DNA of 64,000 nt from CAZRAL01 sp964598005 (GCA_964598005.1 CAZRAL010000008.1:1-64000), one strand, 5' to 3'; positions 1 through 8,797 are shown, numbered from the stretch's first letter. A program made the numbers and translations. The notes: generated by a model from the sequence alone, not told the origin.

Positions 1-618
1 TATGACTATGGGCCGTGGGGCCAGATGTCGAAGGTGGGGGGAACCCGGGAAGCAAACTTTGGTTATGCGGGGTACTTTGTCCACCAGCCTAGCGGATTGA
101 ATCTGACCTGGTACCGTGCCTATGATCCGGCGCTGGGGCGCTGGCTGTCTCGTGATCCGATGGGCAATGCCGAGCTGCTCCCCGAGGGGCCTAATCGCTA
201 TCGTTATGTGGCCAATGATCCGCTTAATAACATCGATCCAGCAGGGCTTGAAGCTGTAACAGTGGCATTAGCAGCAGTCGGAGTCCTCCTATACGGGATG
301 GTCACGAATGATAGATTTTTTGATGATGACATCCTTATATCAAAAACCTGCCCAAGTGATGTTGCAAAAGATCATAAATGCAAAAAGATTTGGGATGCTC
401 ATGAAGTATCGGATCGTGTTAGGAGGTTGGTTTATAGTTGGAATCCGCGGACGTGGAGAATTCAGGACCATGCATTCCAAAGACAAAAGTATTGGAGAGG
501 CAAATGGAATGAAGAATGCACTCAATTTGGTCCTCTTAGCCATACTGTTCCATTTCCTGCGCCCGAGCCAGCAATGAGGCCGGATTCTAATGCCGATCCG
601 GAAATTAAAAATGACTGA
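1..618 (+). CDS. RHS repeat-associated core protein, C-terminal part with variable toxin-like tip (5' end outside window)
   Basis: The reading frame is open from base 1, so this is the 3' end of a longer gene. Codons about 30-83 carry the RHS core signature (YDPALGRWLSRDP, then YRYVANDPLNNIDPAGL), which in RHS/YD-repeat proteins closes the shell just before a variable effector tip. The last roughly 120 codons begin with a short hydrophobic stretch (AVTVALAAVGVLLYG), continue with a Cys/His/Trp-containing region (CPSDVAKDHKCKKIWDAHE, then RTWRIQDHAFQR) and end in an acidic tail. The tip is visibly more AT-rich than the core, as expected for exchangeable toxin tips. I do not recognise its toxin family. 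No immunity-like gene follows before the convergent CBS gene. Confidence 0.85.
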   Translation, partial: YDYGPWGQMSKVGGTREANFGYAGYFVHQPSGLNLTWYRAYDPALGRWLSRDPMGNAELLPEGPNRYRYVANDPLNNIDPAGLEAVTVALAAVGVLLYGMVTNDRFFDDDILISKTCPSDVAKDHKCKKIWDAHEVSDRVRRLVYSWNPRTWRIQDHAFQRQKYWRGKWNEECTQFGPLSHTVPFPAPEPAMRPDSNADPEIKND

Positions 619-627
619 ATAAATTAT

Positions 628-655
628 CCCGCGCCAAGAGCGCGGGGTATTATTG
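628..655 (+). terminator. Possible terminator hairpin after the RHS gene
   Basis: A 7-bp GC stem (CCCGCGC/GCGCGGG, 628-634 with 640-646) with a 5-nt loop lies 10 nt after the RHS stop and is followed by GTATTATTG. The T-run is weak, so termination is plausible but not certain. Confidence 0.45.
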
Positions 656-752
656 ATTCGATCCCCAAGCAGTTTCAAGCGGCGTATTTTATGTGGGTGT
701 TGGAAGTAGACTCTGCATCGCTTTTCCGTATATTTGCCGATCTGAACATTAC

Positions 753-889
753 ATTTTCTTTGGAAACTGTCGCTAGCGAAAACAAGCGCATGGCGGCGAA
801 AAACCGGAGTTTACAAGGGAGTAAATGAGGATTTTGAGCCACCGTGCAACGCCGTTATGTCAAGCGCAGCAAGTTTCGAAAGAAGTCTA
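753..889 (+). repeat. Dispersed hairpin element, family 1, copy A
   Basis: About 137 bp. The right end is AAGTTTCGAAAGAAGTCTA; the left end is a decayed version of its complement (TTTCTTTGGAAACT). The core GGCGAAAAACCGGAGTTTAC and ATGAGGATTTTGAGCCACC is shared with copies at 8798, 23532 and 38496. The two halves are roughly complementary over the whole length. It occupies most of the 319-nt gap between the RHS gene and the CBS gene. The strand given is that of the ATGAGGATTTTGAG core. Confidence 0.85.
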
Positions 890-937
890 TTAGCGTAACG
901 TTCAATCTATTTGCTGGTCTTTTTTATAAATGCGAGG

Positions 938-1387
938 TTACTCAGGCCAGTTTCGAATATATTGTTTCAGCAGTTTGTTTTCAAGCACAGCATCTTTAAT
1001 TGTACTACGGGCAATATCATGAAAAGACAAAATGCCCGCAAGGGTGCCTTGATTTAATACAGGAACGTGCGTGATATGCATCTCGGTCATCAAGCTGCGC
1101 AAATGATCGATGGTGTCTTCAAGTGCTGCAGCGGGAGGATTTACCTTCATGACGTTGCGGCAACGCCTGGTAACCAGGCTGGCACCATGCAGGCTCAACC
1201 CCTGTAACAGTTCACGGAGTGTAATCAGGCCAACCATATCGCCATTCTCGAGTACCAGAATCGAACTGATATCGTTTTTGGTCATGATCGCCACGGCTTC
1301 CGAAACCATGGCGTCAGGACCGATAGTATGCAAAGCATGACCCGACTGGGCGCTTTTATCCTTGAGCAGTTCGGCAACGGTCATCAT
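938..1387 (-). CDS. CBS-domain pair protein
   Basis: This 149-residue protein is built of two CBS motifs: residues about 8-65 (GPDAMVSEAVAIMTKNDISS, then VGLITLREL) and about 78-140 (HLRSLMTEMHITHVPVL, then LAGILSFHDIA). Stand-alone CBS pairs usually bind adenine nucleotides and act as energy or redox sensors on partner proteins. No partner domain is fused and none is obvious nearby. The N-terminus (MMTVAELLKDKSAQ) is typical of the family. The exact ligand cannot be read from sequence. Confidence 0.9.
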   Translation of the reverse strand: MMTVAELLKDKSAQSGHALHTIGPDAMVSEAVAIMTKNDISSILVLENGDMVGLITLRELLQGLSLHGASLVTRRCRNVMKVNPPAAALEDTIDHLRSLMTEMHITHVPVLNQGTLAGILSFHDIARSTIKDAVLENKLLKQYIRNWPE

Positions 1388-1490
1388 GCGAAGCCTCTTG
1401 TTATAAAAATAATTTCAGCAAGCATAACAAATGCCGGTTGCATTTGTCATCGACCGTATATAGCTGCGCGTTTGATGCGTAGCGAGAGGG

Positions 1491-1889
1491 TTATTTAATG
1501 ACCCGCAAATTGCCGCGGGACGACCCCTTGGGTTTGGGTGGCAGCAGCGGCTCATCGTGAGCAGGTTTTTCAGGACGCATTTCAGGCTCGAAAAAAGCGC
1601 CTTTGCCATTTTCGCGGGCAAAAATGCCTTGTACTGCATAGATTGGCACGACCACTTCTCTGGATACGCCATTGAAGCGAGCTGAAAACTGAATCAGGTC
1701 ATTTGAAATCGTCAAGTCACGGCTTGCTGCCGCGCTGACATTAAGCACAATCTCGCCATTCTTGACATATTCGATCGGCACCCGGGTATTGGCATCAACC
1801 CGAACATTGATATACGCGGTCAACCCCGAATCAGAGCACCATTCGTAGATGGCGCGAATGAGATAGGGTTTGGTACTGATCTCGGCCAT
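1491..1889 (-). CDS. sspB: ClpXP protease specificity-enhancing factor SspB
   Basis: The 132-residue product matches SspB, the adaptor that binds ssrA-tagged and other substrates and delivers them to ClpXP. The folded N-terminal domain (about residues 1-105, starting KPYLIRAIYEWCSDSG) is followed by a charged, proline-rich linker and the C-terminal tail RGNLRVIK. In the family this tail docks on the ClpX zinc-binding domain. It lies 36 nt downstream of sspA in the same orientation, as in E. coli and most betaproteobacteria. Confidence 0.96.
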   Translation of the reverse strand: MAEISTKPYLIRAIYEWCSDSGLTAYINVRVDANTRVPIEYVKNGEIVLNVSAAASRDLTISNDLIQFSARFNGVSREVVVPIYAVQGIFARENGKGAFFEPEMRPEKPAHDEPLLPPKPKGSSRGNLRVIK

Positions 1890-1925
1890 GATGGCAAGCT
1901 GAAAATAGGTCGGCGCGCGGCCTGC

Positions 1926-2525
1926 CTACTTGCGCATGGCCTTTTCAGAAGCGGTCATGGAGTCGATAAAGGCCTGCCGCGAAAACAGCCGCTCGGCATA
2001 TTTCAGCAAGGGCGCGGCAGACTTGGGCAAATCGACCTGATAGTGATCGAGGCGCCAAAGCAATGGGGCAACCGCTACATCGAGCATTGAAAATTCTTCG
2101 CCCAGCATGAATTTTTGTTTGACAAAAATCGGTGCAATCTGGATCAGGTTTTCGCGAACGTAGAGCTGGGCTTTATCGGCTTGCTTTGGGGTGCCGTATT
2201 CAAGCGTTGCAACGTGATTGAACAATTCCTGCTCAAAGCGGAACAGAAACAATCGCGCGCGCGCGCGCATGACCGGGTCGGCAGGCATCAGCTGGGGATG
2301 GGGAAAGCGTTCGTCAATATATTCATTGATGATGTTGGATTCATAAAGAATCAGATCGCGTTCCACCAAAACAGGCGTCCGGTTATAGGGATTCATGACT
2401 GCCAAATCCTCGGGCTTGTTCATCAAATCCACATCGAGAATCTGGAAATCCATACCCTTTTCGTACAGCACGATACGGCATCGGTGACTGAAGGGGCAGG
2501 TCGTTCCGGAGTAGAGCGTCATCAT
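1926..2525 (-). CDS. sspA: Stringent starvation protein A (GST-fold, RNA polymerase-associated)
   Basis: A glutathione S-transferase-fold protein of about 199 residues. The N-terminal thioredoxin-like domain has YSGTTCPFSHRCRIVLYEKG and NPYNRTPVLVERDLILYES; an all-helical C-terminal domain follows. SspA binds RNA polymerase and is a stress and starvation regulator rather than a detoxifying transferase. I chose the start at MMTLYSG, the usual family N-terminus; an ATG 12 nt upstream would add MVIN. It sits between petC and sspB, the standard betaproteobacterial arrangement. Confidence 0.95.
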   Translation of the reverse strand: MMTLYSGTTCPFSHRCRIVLYEKGMDFQILDVDLMNKPEDLAVMNPYNRTPVLVERDLILYESNIINEYIDERFPHPQLMPADPVMRARARLFLFRFEQELFNHVATLEYGTPKQADKAQLYVRENLIQIAPIFVKQKFMLGEEFSMLDVAVAPLLWRLDHYQVDLPKSAAPLLKYAERLFSRQAFIDSMTASEKAMRK

Positions 2526-2610
2526 GTTAATCACCATTCTTTCTTGTCTGAATTTCGATCTTTGCCCACGCGCAGCATCACAAACCAGTTTGGTTGCAGG
2601 GAACCAGAAT

Positions 2611-3390
2611 TTATTTCACGTCTTTCCAGTATTCATGTTTTAACCATAACGTCAGGAAAAACACGAGCACCAAAAAGAAAATCACGACAACCCCGATCTG
2701 GGTGCGCTTTACGCGCACTGGTTCACTCATATACGTAAGGTAATTGACGAGGTCGCCGACAAACTGGTCATATTCACGCTCTGACAACAGCCCTGGTTTT
2801 TCGAGCACCAGCTTCATTACCGGCTCCATTTTGCCGTCATGGCCTTTTCCGCTTTTTCCTTCCCGCTCGCCTGTTTTCTGCATGGCTTGCATCCCTTGCA
2901 ATTCATGCAGAATGTGGGGCATCGCCACACTGGGAAAGACACGATTGTTCCATCCTGTTGCCATGGCGTCGTCCCGATAAAAACCGCGCAGAAAGGTATA
3001 AAGCCAATCCGAACCGCGCGAACGGGCAATGAGCGTCAAGTCTGGCGGTACGCCCCCGAACCACTCTTTGGCATCCTTGGCATCCAGCGCGGAGATCATG
3101 GTGTCGCCGATCTTGTCGGTGGTAAACATCAAATTGGTTTTGATCTGTTCTTCACTCAAACCAATTTGGGTCAGATGGCTATAGCGCATAAATTGTGCGT
3201 TGTGGCAATTCAGGCAATAGTTGACAAAGTTACGCGCGCCGCGTTGCAGGGAGGCGTTGTCATTCAGGTTGATGGGCGCTTTATCAAGACGCACGTCATC
3301 GCCACCCGATGCCCAAACCGCCGCAGTAAAAGGGGAAACAACGATCAGCACAATGGCCGCAAGAATGACGTGAAATGTTGCGGTTTTCAT
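2611..3390 (-). CDS. petC: Ubiquinol-cytochrome c reductase, cytochrome c1
   Basis: Cytochrome c1 of the bc1 complex, 259 residues. A signal peptide (residues 1-27, ending near AVWASGG) directs it to the periplasm. Haem c attaches through CLNCH about residue 58, with the distal methionine probably in SVAMPHIL. A C-terminal membrane anchor follows (IGVVVIFFLVLVFFLTLWL, residues about 230-250). It accepts electrons from the Rieske centre and passes them to soluble cytochrome c. Its ATG overlaps the petB stop by one base, so the two are translationally coupled. Confidence 0.97.
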   Translation of the reverse strand: MKTATFHVILAAIVLIVVSPFTAAVWASGGDDVRLDKAPINLNDNASLQRGARNFVNYCLNCHNAQFMRYSHLTQIGLSEEQIKTNLMFTTDKIGDTMISALDAKDAKEWFGGVPPDLTLIARSRGSDWLYTFLRGFYRDDAMATGWNNRVFPSVAMPHILHELQGMQAMQKTGEREGKSGKGHDGKMEPVMKLVLEKPGLLSEREYDQFVGDLVNYLTYMSEPVRVKRTQIGVVVIFFLVLVFFLTLWLKHEYWKDVK

Positions 3391-4709
3391 TAGTACACCA
3401 CCCTTTCCGGTTCCGTTTTCTGCTTATCGATTTTGGTATACCACGGCATGAGCAGGAAAAACGCAAAATAGACGAGCGTCAGAAGGCGCGCAGCCCAGGT
3501 AGCGACGTCATCGCCGCCCATAAGAGGCAAGCCTTTTGGAAACTGTCCCCAGACTGTTGTGGGAACCACGCCAAGGTACCCCAGCACCAGAAAACTGAAA
3601 ACAAAACTGCCGAGAAAACTTTTATAAAGCGTGCCGCGATACCGCACCGATTTCACCTTGCCCCGATCCAGCCACGGGAGCGCGAAGAGAATCATGGTGG
3701 CGGCCCCCATGACCGCCACACCAGGAAACTGGGAGCCGAACATGGAAGGAACCGCACGCAGCATGGCGTAAAACGGGGTGAAGTACCAAACCGGAGCAAT
3801 ATGCGGCGGGGTTTTCAGCGGATCTGCCATAACGAAATTGGGGTGCTCGAGAAAGTATCCGCCCATTTCCGGTGCGAAAAATACAATGGCGGAAAATACG
3901 CCCAAAAACACCACAGTGCCCACAATATCCTTCAGGGTGTAATAAGGATGAAACGGGATGCCGTCTTTGGGTGTACCGGTTTTAGGGTCGAGATGTTTTT
4001 TGATTTCGATTCCATCCGGATTATTCGACCCCACTTCGCGCAAAGCCATCAAATGCGCCGCAACCAGCCCTAACAAGGCCAGCGGAAGCGCAATCACGTG
4101 GAAAGCAAAAAAGCGGTTAAGCGTGGCATCGCCGATGTTGTAATCACCCCGAATCCATACTGCCAAATCTTCACCAACAATCGGAATGGCGCCAAACAGA
4201 TTGATAATCACCTGCGCGCCCCAGTAAGACATCTGCCCCCACGGCAACAGATAGCCAAAAAAAGCCTCGCCCATCAGACACAGATAAATCAGGCAACCGA
4301 AAATCCAGATCAACTCCCTTGGTTTGCGGTATGAGCCGTACATCAAACCACGCATCATGTGCAAATACACCACAACAAAGAACATCGATGCGCCTGTGGA
4401 GTGCATATAGCGAATCATCCATCCCCAAGGCACATCGCGCATGATGTATTCGACCGAAGCGAAGGCGTTCTTTGCATCCGGCTTATAGTTCATGGTGAGA
4501 AAAATACCGGTGACAATCTGCATCACCAATACGACCATGGCAAGGGAGCCAAAGTAATACCAGAAATTGAAATTCTTGGGCGCGTAATAATCGGTCAGCT
4601 GCTCTTTATACAAACGAACCAGCGGAAAGCGCGCATCAGTCCAGACAATCAGTTTGCCCAACACCCCGGGTACCGGGGGAGCAATCGCAGGTTTGGGAGA
4701 GTGGGCCAT
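3390..4709 (-). CDS. petB: Ubiquinol-cytochrome c reductase, cytochrome b
   Basis: Cytochrome b, 439 residues, with eight or more membrane helices. The four haem ligands are the paired histidines in HSTGASMFFVVVYLH (helix B) and HVIALPLALLGLVAAH (helix D). The quinol-oxidation loop reads PPHIAPVWYF, i.e. PVWY where the canonical motif is PEWY; I recall PVWY as a variant found in some proteobacteria, so this is probably lineage-specific and not a defect. It lies between petA (3 nt gap) and petC (1 nt overlap). Confidence 0.97.
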   Translation of the reverse strand: MAHSPKPAIAPPVPGVLGKLIVWTDARFPLVRLYKEQLTDYYAPKNFNFWYYFGSLAMVVLVMQIVTGIFLTMNYKPDAKNAFASVEYIMRDVPWGWMIRYMHSTGASMFFVVVYLHMMRGLMYGSYRKPRELIWIFGCLIYLCLMGEAFFGYLLPWGQMSYWGAQVIINLFGAIPIVGEDLAVWIRGDYNIGDATLNRFFAFHVIALPLALLGLVAAHLMALREVGSNNPDGIEIKKHLDPKTGTPKDGIPFHPYYTLKDIVGTVVFLGVFSAIVFFAPEMGGYFLEHPNFVMADPLKTPPHIAPVWYFTPFYAMLRAVPSMFGSQFPGVAVMGAATMILFALPWLDRGKVKSVRYRGTLYKSFLGSFVFSFLVLGYLGVVPTTVWGQFPKGLPLMGGDDVATWAARLLTLVYFAFFLLMPWYTKIDKQKTEPERVVY

Positions 4710-4712
4710 GGA

Positions 4713-5315
4713 TTAGGCTCCTTTGCTATCTTCGCCGATCAGAACTTCGCTATCGGAGACAAATTTATAAGGCGGGATCACCAGATTGGTGGGCGCCGGC
4801 ATACTCTTGAACACCCGGCCCGCAAGATCGAATTTGGATTGATGACACGGGCAGAAAAACCCGCCGGGCCATTCCGCCCCTAGATCCGCCGCGCCGATCT
4901 CCTTGCGGTAGGTGGGCGAACAGCCTAAATGCGTGCATACTCCCTTGGCGATAAACCATTTTTCATTGCGCGCGCGATTGGTATTTTTGGCGTAATCAGG
5001 CTGCTTTGACCCTTCCGATTGCGGGTCGGCCAGCAAAGCTGTATTTTTGGCCAGCTGTGCAATCATTTCCGATGTACGATAAATGATCCATACAGGCGCT
5101 CCGCGCCACTCAACAGTAATTTGTTGCCCCGGCTCGATTTTGGATAGATCGACGGGTACAGGTGCGCCCGCAGCAATCGCGCGCGCAGAGGGCTTCAGAC
5201 TGATAGCAAAGGGTACGGCAACCCCTGCCGCTGCGCCAGCGCCGACTACACTGGTCGCCGCGACCAGAAAACGGCGTTTTTTGGAATCCACTTGATCGAG
5301 AACGATTGCACTCAT
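4713..5315 (-). CDS. petA: Ubiquinol-cytochrome c reductase, Rieske iron-sulfur subunit
   Basis: A 200-residue Rieske protein. The [2Fe-2S] cluster is held by CTHLGC and CPCHQSKFD (about residues 127-160). The N-terminus has a twin-arginine-like signal (SKKRRFLVAAT, then a hydrophobic AVGAGAAAGVAVPFAISL-like stretch) that stays as membrane anchor. Rieske proteins are Tat substrates, and tatABC is only 2 kb away. First gene of the petABC operon; its promoter should lie in the 217-nt divergent gap shared with mscL. Confidence 0.97.
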   Translation of the reverse strand: MSAIVLDQVDSKKRRFLVAATSVVGAGAAAGVAVPFAISLKPSARAIAAGAPVPVDLSKIEPGQQITVEWRGAPVWIIYRTSEMIAQLAKNTALLADPQSEGSKQPDYAKNTNRARNEKWFIAKGVCTHLGCSPTYRKEIGAADLGAEWPGGFFCPCHQSKFDLAGRVFKSMPAPTNLVIPPYKFVSDSEVLIGEDSKGA

Positions 5316-5532
5316 GATTTTTCGTCGGCCTGTTCTGTTAATAGGAAGTTATTGATATTTTTGGGGGAAGACACTCAACTTTGTATTTTAAACGATCGGC
5401 CCTATAAACTTAAACCCCTTGAAGAAAATTCCCTTGAATTCCGGTAAATTACCTGCATCCGCTGCTATTTGTGCATTAAAAGGCAGACTGCCCAAAATTG
5501 ATAAATGATGTTTGTTTTCAAGGAGATAAAAA

Positions 5533-5964
5533 ATGAGCTTTCGTTCGGAATTCAAGGAATTCGCGCTTAAAGGTAATGTTATTGATTTGGCGGTAGGAGT
5601 CATTATTGGCAGCACATTCGGCAAGATTGTTGAATCAGTAGTAAATGATCTCATCATGCCCATCATCGGACGTATCTTGGGCAATATTAATTTCTCCGAT
5701 CTATTTATTGCCCTAAAACCTGTACCAATAGACATCCCCATGACACTGGAAGCTGTAAAAAAAGCCGGAGTGCCAGTATTAGCCTATGGTAATTTTGTTA
5801 CGGTCGCATTAAATTTTTTTATTCTGGCATTGGTGATTTTTTTCATGGTCAAAATGATTAATCGCATTCGCCAAACACCTCTACCTGCACCAACAGTAGC
5901 CGCTATTCCATCTGAAGAAGTCGTATTGTTGCGCCAAATACGCGACATCATTGCAACGAAGTGA
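5533..5964 (+). CDS. mscL: Large-conductance mechanosensitive channel MscL
   Basis: MscL, 143 residues, opens under high membrane tension to release solutes during hypo-osmotic shock. TM1 is NVIDLAVGVIIGSTFGKIV with the conserved glycine-rich face, and TM2 is VALNFFILALVIFFMVKMI near residue 95; a charged C-terminal helix ends the protein. The start is preceded by AAGGAGATAAAAA, a good ribosome-binding site. It is divergent from petA and monocistronic or weakly linked to the protease gene 84 nt on. Confidence 0.97.
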   Translation: MSFRSEFKEFALKGNVIDLAVGVIIGSTFGKIVESVVNDLIMPIIGRILGNINFSDLFIALKPVPIDIPMTLEAVKKAGVPVLAYGNFVTVALNFFILALVIFFMVKMINRIRQTPLPAPTVAAIPSEEVVLLRQIRDIIATK

Positions 5965-6048
5965 GAAACCGCTACGGGCAAATGCTGATTTCTTGTATTG
6001 GCGCTATTGCTGTTTCATAATCCCGGCTCTTTATTCGATTTGGCCCCC

Positions 6049-7245
6049 ATGACCATGCGTCGTCTTTGGCTCATCTTTGCGGAATGTGTAACGGTTACCC
6101 TTGCCGTGGTTTTTGTTGTGACCTTGATCCGTCCCGATTGGAATCCCTGGCGGCGTAATATTGTAGAAATTCGCGAGTTGGCAACAAATTCGAACGGGGC
6201 CACGGCAACGCCACCTACTGCGAATAACGCTACTAGCGGATTTTCACAGGCGGCCAAAAAAGCCATGCGTTCTGTGGTCAATATTTCTTCCAGCCGGCAA
6301 GCCCGCGTTACCCGCAATCACCCCTTTTGGGATGATCCGTTGTTCCGGCGTTTTTTTGGCGTGCCGCCCGATGACGCGCAGCAAACCGAAAACCAATCCA
6401 GTCTAGGTTCCGGAGTAATCGTCAATGCGGATGACAAGGGAGGGTATGTACTGACCAACCACCATGTGGTTGAAAGCAGCAACGGTATACAGCTCACTTT
6501 GCCCGATGGTCGCAACCTGTCCGCCAAAATTGTCGGCACCGACCCGGAAACCGATCTGGCTGTATTACGCGCAGAGGGAACGGGGCTTATACCGATTACC
6601 TTCGGAAAATCCGACCATGTGCAGGTCGGCGACCTGGTGCTGGCCATCGGTGACCCCTTCGGAGTAGGGCAAACCGTGACCATGGGCATAGTGAGTGCAG
6701 TGGGGCGCAATCGATTGGGGGTTAATGATTACGAAAATTTTATCCAGACCGATGCCGCCATCAACCCGGGCAATTCAGGTGGCGCATTGGTGGATATCAA
6801 CGGAAACCTGATCGGGATTAATAGCGTCATCTACTCCGAATCCGGGGGATCGCTGGGAATCGGCTTTGCCATCCCGGTCTCCATGGCCAAAGAGATCATG
6901 GAAAAAATCATCACTACTGGCGCGGTCACCCGTGGCTTTATCGGCATTCAGCCGCAGGATCTCACGCCCGAATTGATCGAATCATTGAGGCTGCCTGTCA
7001 CACGCGGCGCTTTGGTGGCGGGCCTTAGCCGGGGTGGCCCGGCCGATCAGGGGGGCATGAAGCCGGGGGATGTCATTACTGCCATCGACGGAAAACCGGT
7101 GCAAGACCAGGTGGCGCTGATGGGTATGATCGCTGCACTGCAACCGGGCAATACAATCAAATTCAAAGTCATCCGCGAGAGCAAAGAAGTGGTCTTATCG
7201 ATCGCTCTCGGCAAACGGCCGAGGCCGCAGCAAGCGCGAAATTAA
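6049..7245 (+). CDS. HtrA/Deg-family periplasmic serine protease, single PDZ, membrane-anchored
   Basis: About 398 residues. One N-terminal hydrophobic anchor (LIFAECVTVTLAVVFVVTLI) is followed by a trypsin-like domain with the His in LTNHHVVE, the Asp in TDLAVLR and the Ser in NPGNSGGALVD, then a single PDZ domain (GFIGIQPQDLTP to the C-terminus). One PDZ plus an uncleaved anchor is the DegS-like layout; two-PDZ DegP/DegQ are longer. Start: ATG at 6049 or 6055, neither with a strong ribosome-binding site. The TAA stop shares TTAA with the convergent tatC stop. Confidence 0.93.
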   Translation: MTMRRLWLIFAECVTVTLAVVFVVTLIRPDWNPWRRNIVEIRELATNSNGATATPPTANNATSGFSQAAKKAMRSVVNISSSRQARVTRNHPFWDDPLFRRFFGVPPDDAQQTENQSSLGSGVIVNADDKGGYVLTNHHVVESSNGIQLTLPDGRNLSAKIVGTDPETDLAVLRAEGTGLIPITFGKSDHVQVGDLVLAIGDPFGVGQTVTMGIVSAVGRNRLGVNDYENFIQTDAAINPGNSGGALVDINGNLIGINSVIYSESGGSLGIGFAIPVSMAKEIMEKIITTGAVTRGFIGIQPQDLTPELIESLRLPVTRGALVAGLSRGGPADQGGMKPGDVITAIDGKPVQDQVALMGMIAALQPGNTIKFKVIRESKEVVLSIALGKRPRPQQARN

Positions 7246-8000
7246 GCCGCCGTATTTTCTTTTTCAGCAGGTGTTTTACGGGCAACGAAATGTGCAAACA
7301 CGATCCCCACCTCATAGAGCAAGCAAAGCGGAATCGCCAATGAAAACTGCGAAATCACATCGGGGGGTGTAAAAATAGCGCCGGCTATAAACGCAGCGAC
7401 GATGACATAAGGGCGAATTTCTTTCAGTTTTTCGATGGAAACCATGCCCGTTTTCACCAGCAACACCACGAAAACCGGCACTTCGAAAGCGATACCGAAC
7501 ACTACAAACATGGATAAGGCAAAGCCAAAGTATTTCTCGATATCGGTCATCCACGCCACACCCTCGGGAGCGAAGGAGGCCATGAATTTGAACACCATGG
7601 GAAAAATCAGAAAATAAGCAAATGCCATTCCGGCAAAAAATAATACGGTGGAAGAAACCACCAGCGGCATAACCAGTTTCTTTTCATGCTGGTATAGCCC
7701 GGGGGCAATAAAAGCCCAAGCCTGATACAGCACGTAAGGAAGGGCAATAAGAAACGCCGACAGGGCGGCAATTTTCATCGGCACCAGAAACACGCTTACC
7801 ACATCGGTCGAAATCATCTTGCCACCTTCTGGCAGGCTGGCCAACAGCGGCTGGGCAAACAGGGAATAAAGCCGAGGCCAGGTGGGCCAAAACCACGAAA
7901 CCAAAAACAGGACTCCAATTACAATCAAAGCGCGGATCAGCCGGTCGCGCAGCTCGACCAAATGCGAAAAAAAAGTATCCGGTTTTTCCAAGGCAAGCAA
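7242..8000 (-). CDS. tatC: Sec-independent protein translocase TatC
   Basis: TatC, 252 residues, is the six-helix receptor of the twin-arginine translocase that recognises Tat signal peptides with TatB. The N-terminal HLVELRDRLIRALIVIG and the periplasmic and cytoplasmic loop residues are typical. It is the last gene of hinT-tatA-tatB-tatC, 15 nt after tatB. Likely clients in this window are PetA and the LD-carboxypeptidase at 35852. Its stop overlaps the convergent protease stop. Confidence 0.97.
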   Translation of the reverse strand: MLALEKPDTFFSHLVELRDRLIRALIVIGVLFLVSWFWPTWPRLYSLFAQPLLASLPEGGKMISTDVVSVFLVPMKIAALSAFLIALPYVLYQAWAFIAPGLYQHEKKLVMPLVVSSTVLFFAGMAFAYFLIFPMVFKFMASFAPEGVAWMTDIEKYFGFALSMFVVFGIAFEVPVFVVLLVKTGMVSIEKLKEIRPYVIVAAFIAGAIFTPPDVISQFSLAIPLCLLYEVGIVFAHFVARKTPAEKENTAA

Positions 8001-8015
8001 TGCGTGTGCGATGGG

Positions 8016-8474
8016 TTAGCGCTTCGTACTGCGATGCACGGCTTCGATACCAAAATCGAGGGCGCCGGACGTAGTGGGCAAAATCACGGGAGGCTTTGCA
8101 AATGACGGCACAGAAAGATTTTCATTGGTTTGGGCTGACGGAGGAGGATCATCAACTGTATCGATAGTCGTTGTTGAAAAACTGGATTGAAGCTGCTGCC
8201 CCACTACCCCCACTGCAGATTCAGCAGCGTGTGCGGATTGATGAAGGGTTTGTTCGATTTGTCGTGCTGCATCATGAAACGCGCTTTGGGCTTTGCCTAG
8301 CTCGGACATCTCCATCTCGCGCTGAAGGTCCGCTTTTACGCTGGCCGCATAGCGTTGCACACGGCCCATTAAATGCCCAGCCATACGGGCGACTTTGGGC
8401 AATCGCTCCGGGCCCAGCACGACCAATGCCACAATTCCAATAATAAGCAGTTCTGAAAACCCGATATCAAACAT
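8016..8474 (-). CDS. tatB: Sec-independent protein translocase TatB
   Basis: TatB, 152 residues. The single N-terminal helix FDIGFSELLIIGIVALVVLG is followed by the PERLPKVAR amphipathic helix, both diagnostic of TatB. A long, low-complexity hydrophilic tail rich in Ser, Thr and Pro makes up the rest and is variable in the family. TatB works with TatC in signal-peptide recognition. Confidence 0.96.
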   Translation of the reverse strand: MFDIGFSELLIIGIVALVVLGPERLPKVARMAGHLMGRVQRYAASVKADLQREMEMSELGKAQSAFHDAARQIEQTLHQSAHAAESAVGVVGQQLQSSFSTTTIDTVDDPPPSAQTNENLSVPSFAKPPVILPTTSGALDFGIEAVHRSTKR

Positions 8475-8556
8475 ACGAAAAACTAATGGCTATATGAACT
8501 AAGGTCATATGACCTCAACGATCCCGATGTCGCAAAGAAAAGTCCCCGAAAATTTC

Positions 8557-8772
8557 TTATTTTTCTTGCCGGTCTTTTCCATTAACATCAATGGTTTGTC
8601 CGCCAAGCTGTTCAGGCTTTTTTTCCACATCGGGCTCGCCTTTCATGCCTTCCTTGAACCCTTTGACTGCGCCACCAAGATCGCTGCCGATATTGCGCAA
8701 TTTTTTGGTGCCAAATATCAGCAATATGATCAGCAGCACAATCAGCCAGTGCCAAATACTGAAAGTTCCCAT
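8557..8772 (-). CDS. tatA: Sec-independent protein translocase TatA
   Basis: TatA, 71 residues: MGTFSIWHWLIVLLIILLIF, then GTKKLRNIGSDLGGAVKGFK, the classical transmembrane-hinge-amphipathic helix pattern, and a short charged tail. TatA multimers form the transport path. I chose the ATG at 8772, which has AGGAG 8 nt upstream; the open frame continues upstream only because it runs into the repeat element at 8798-8936. Confidence 0.96.
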   Translation of the reverse strand: MGTFSIWHWLIVLLIILLIFGTKKLRNIGSDLGGAVKGFKEGMKGEPDVEKKPEQLGGQTIDVNGKDRQEK

Positions 8773-8797
8773 GGTATGTCTCCTGTCTGTTGAATAA

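Noticed and set aside
2115..2738. 207-codon plus-strand frame opposite sspA
   Set aside because: Antisense to a firmly assigned gene with no motif or ribosome-binding site.
3375..4073. 232-codon plus-strand frame opposite petB
   Set aside because: Opposite cytochrome b; low-complexity charged product typical of antisense frames.
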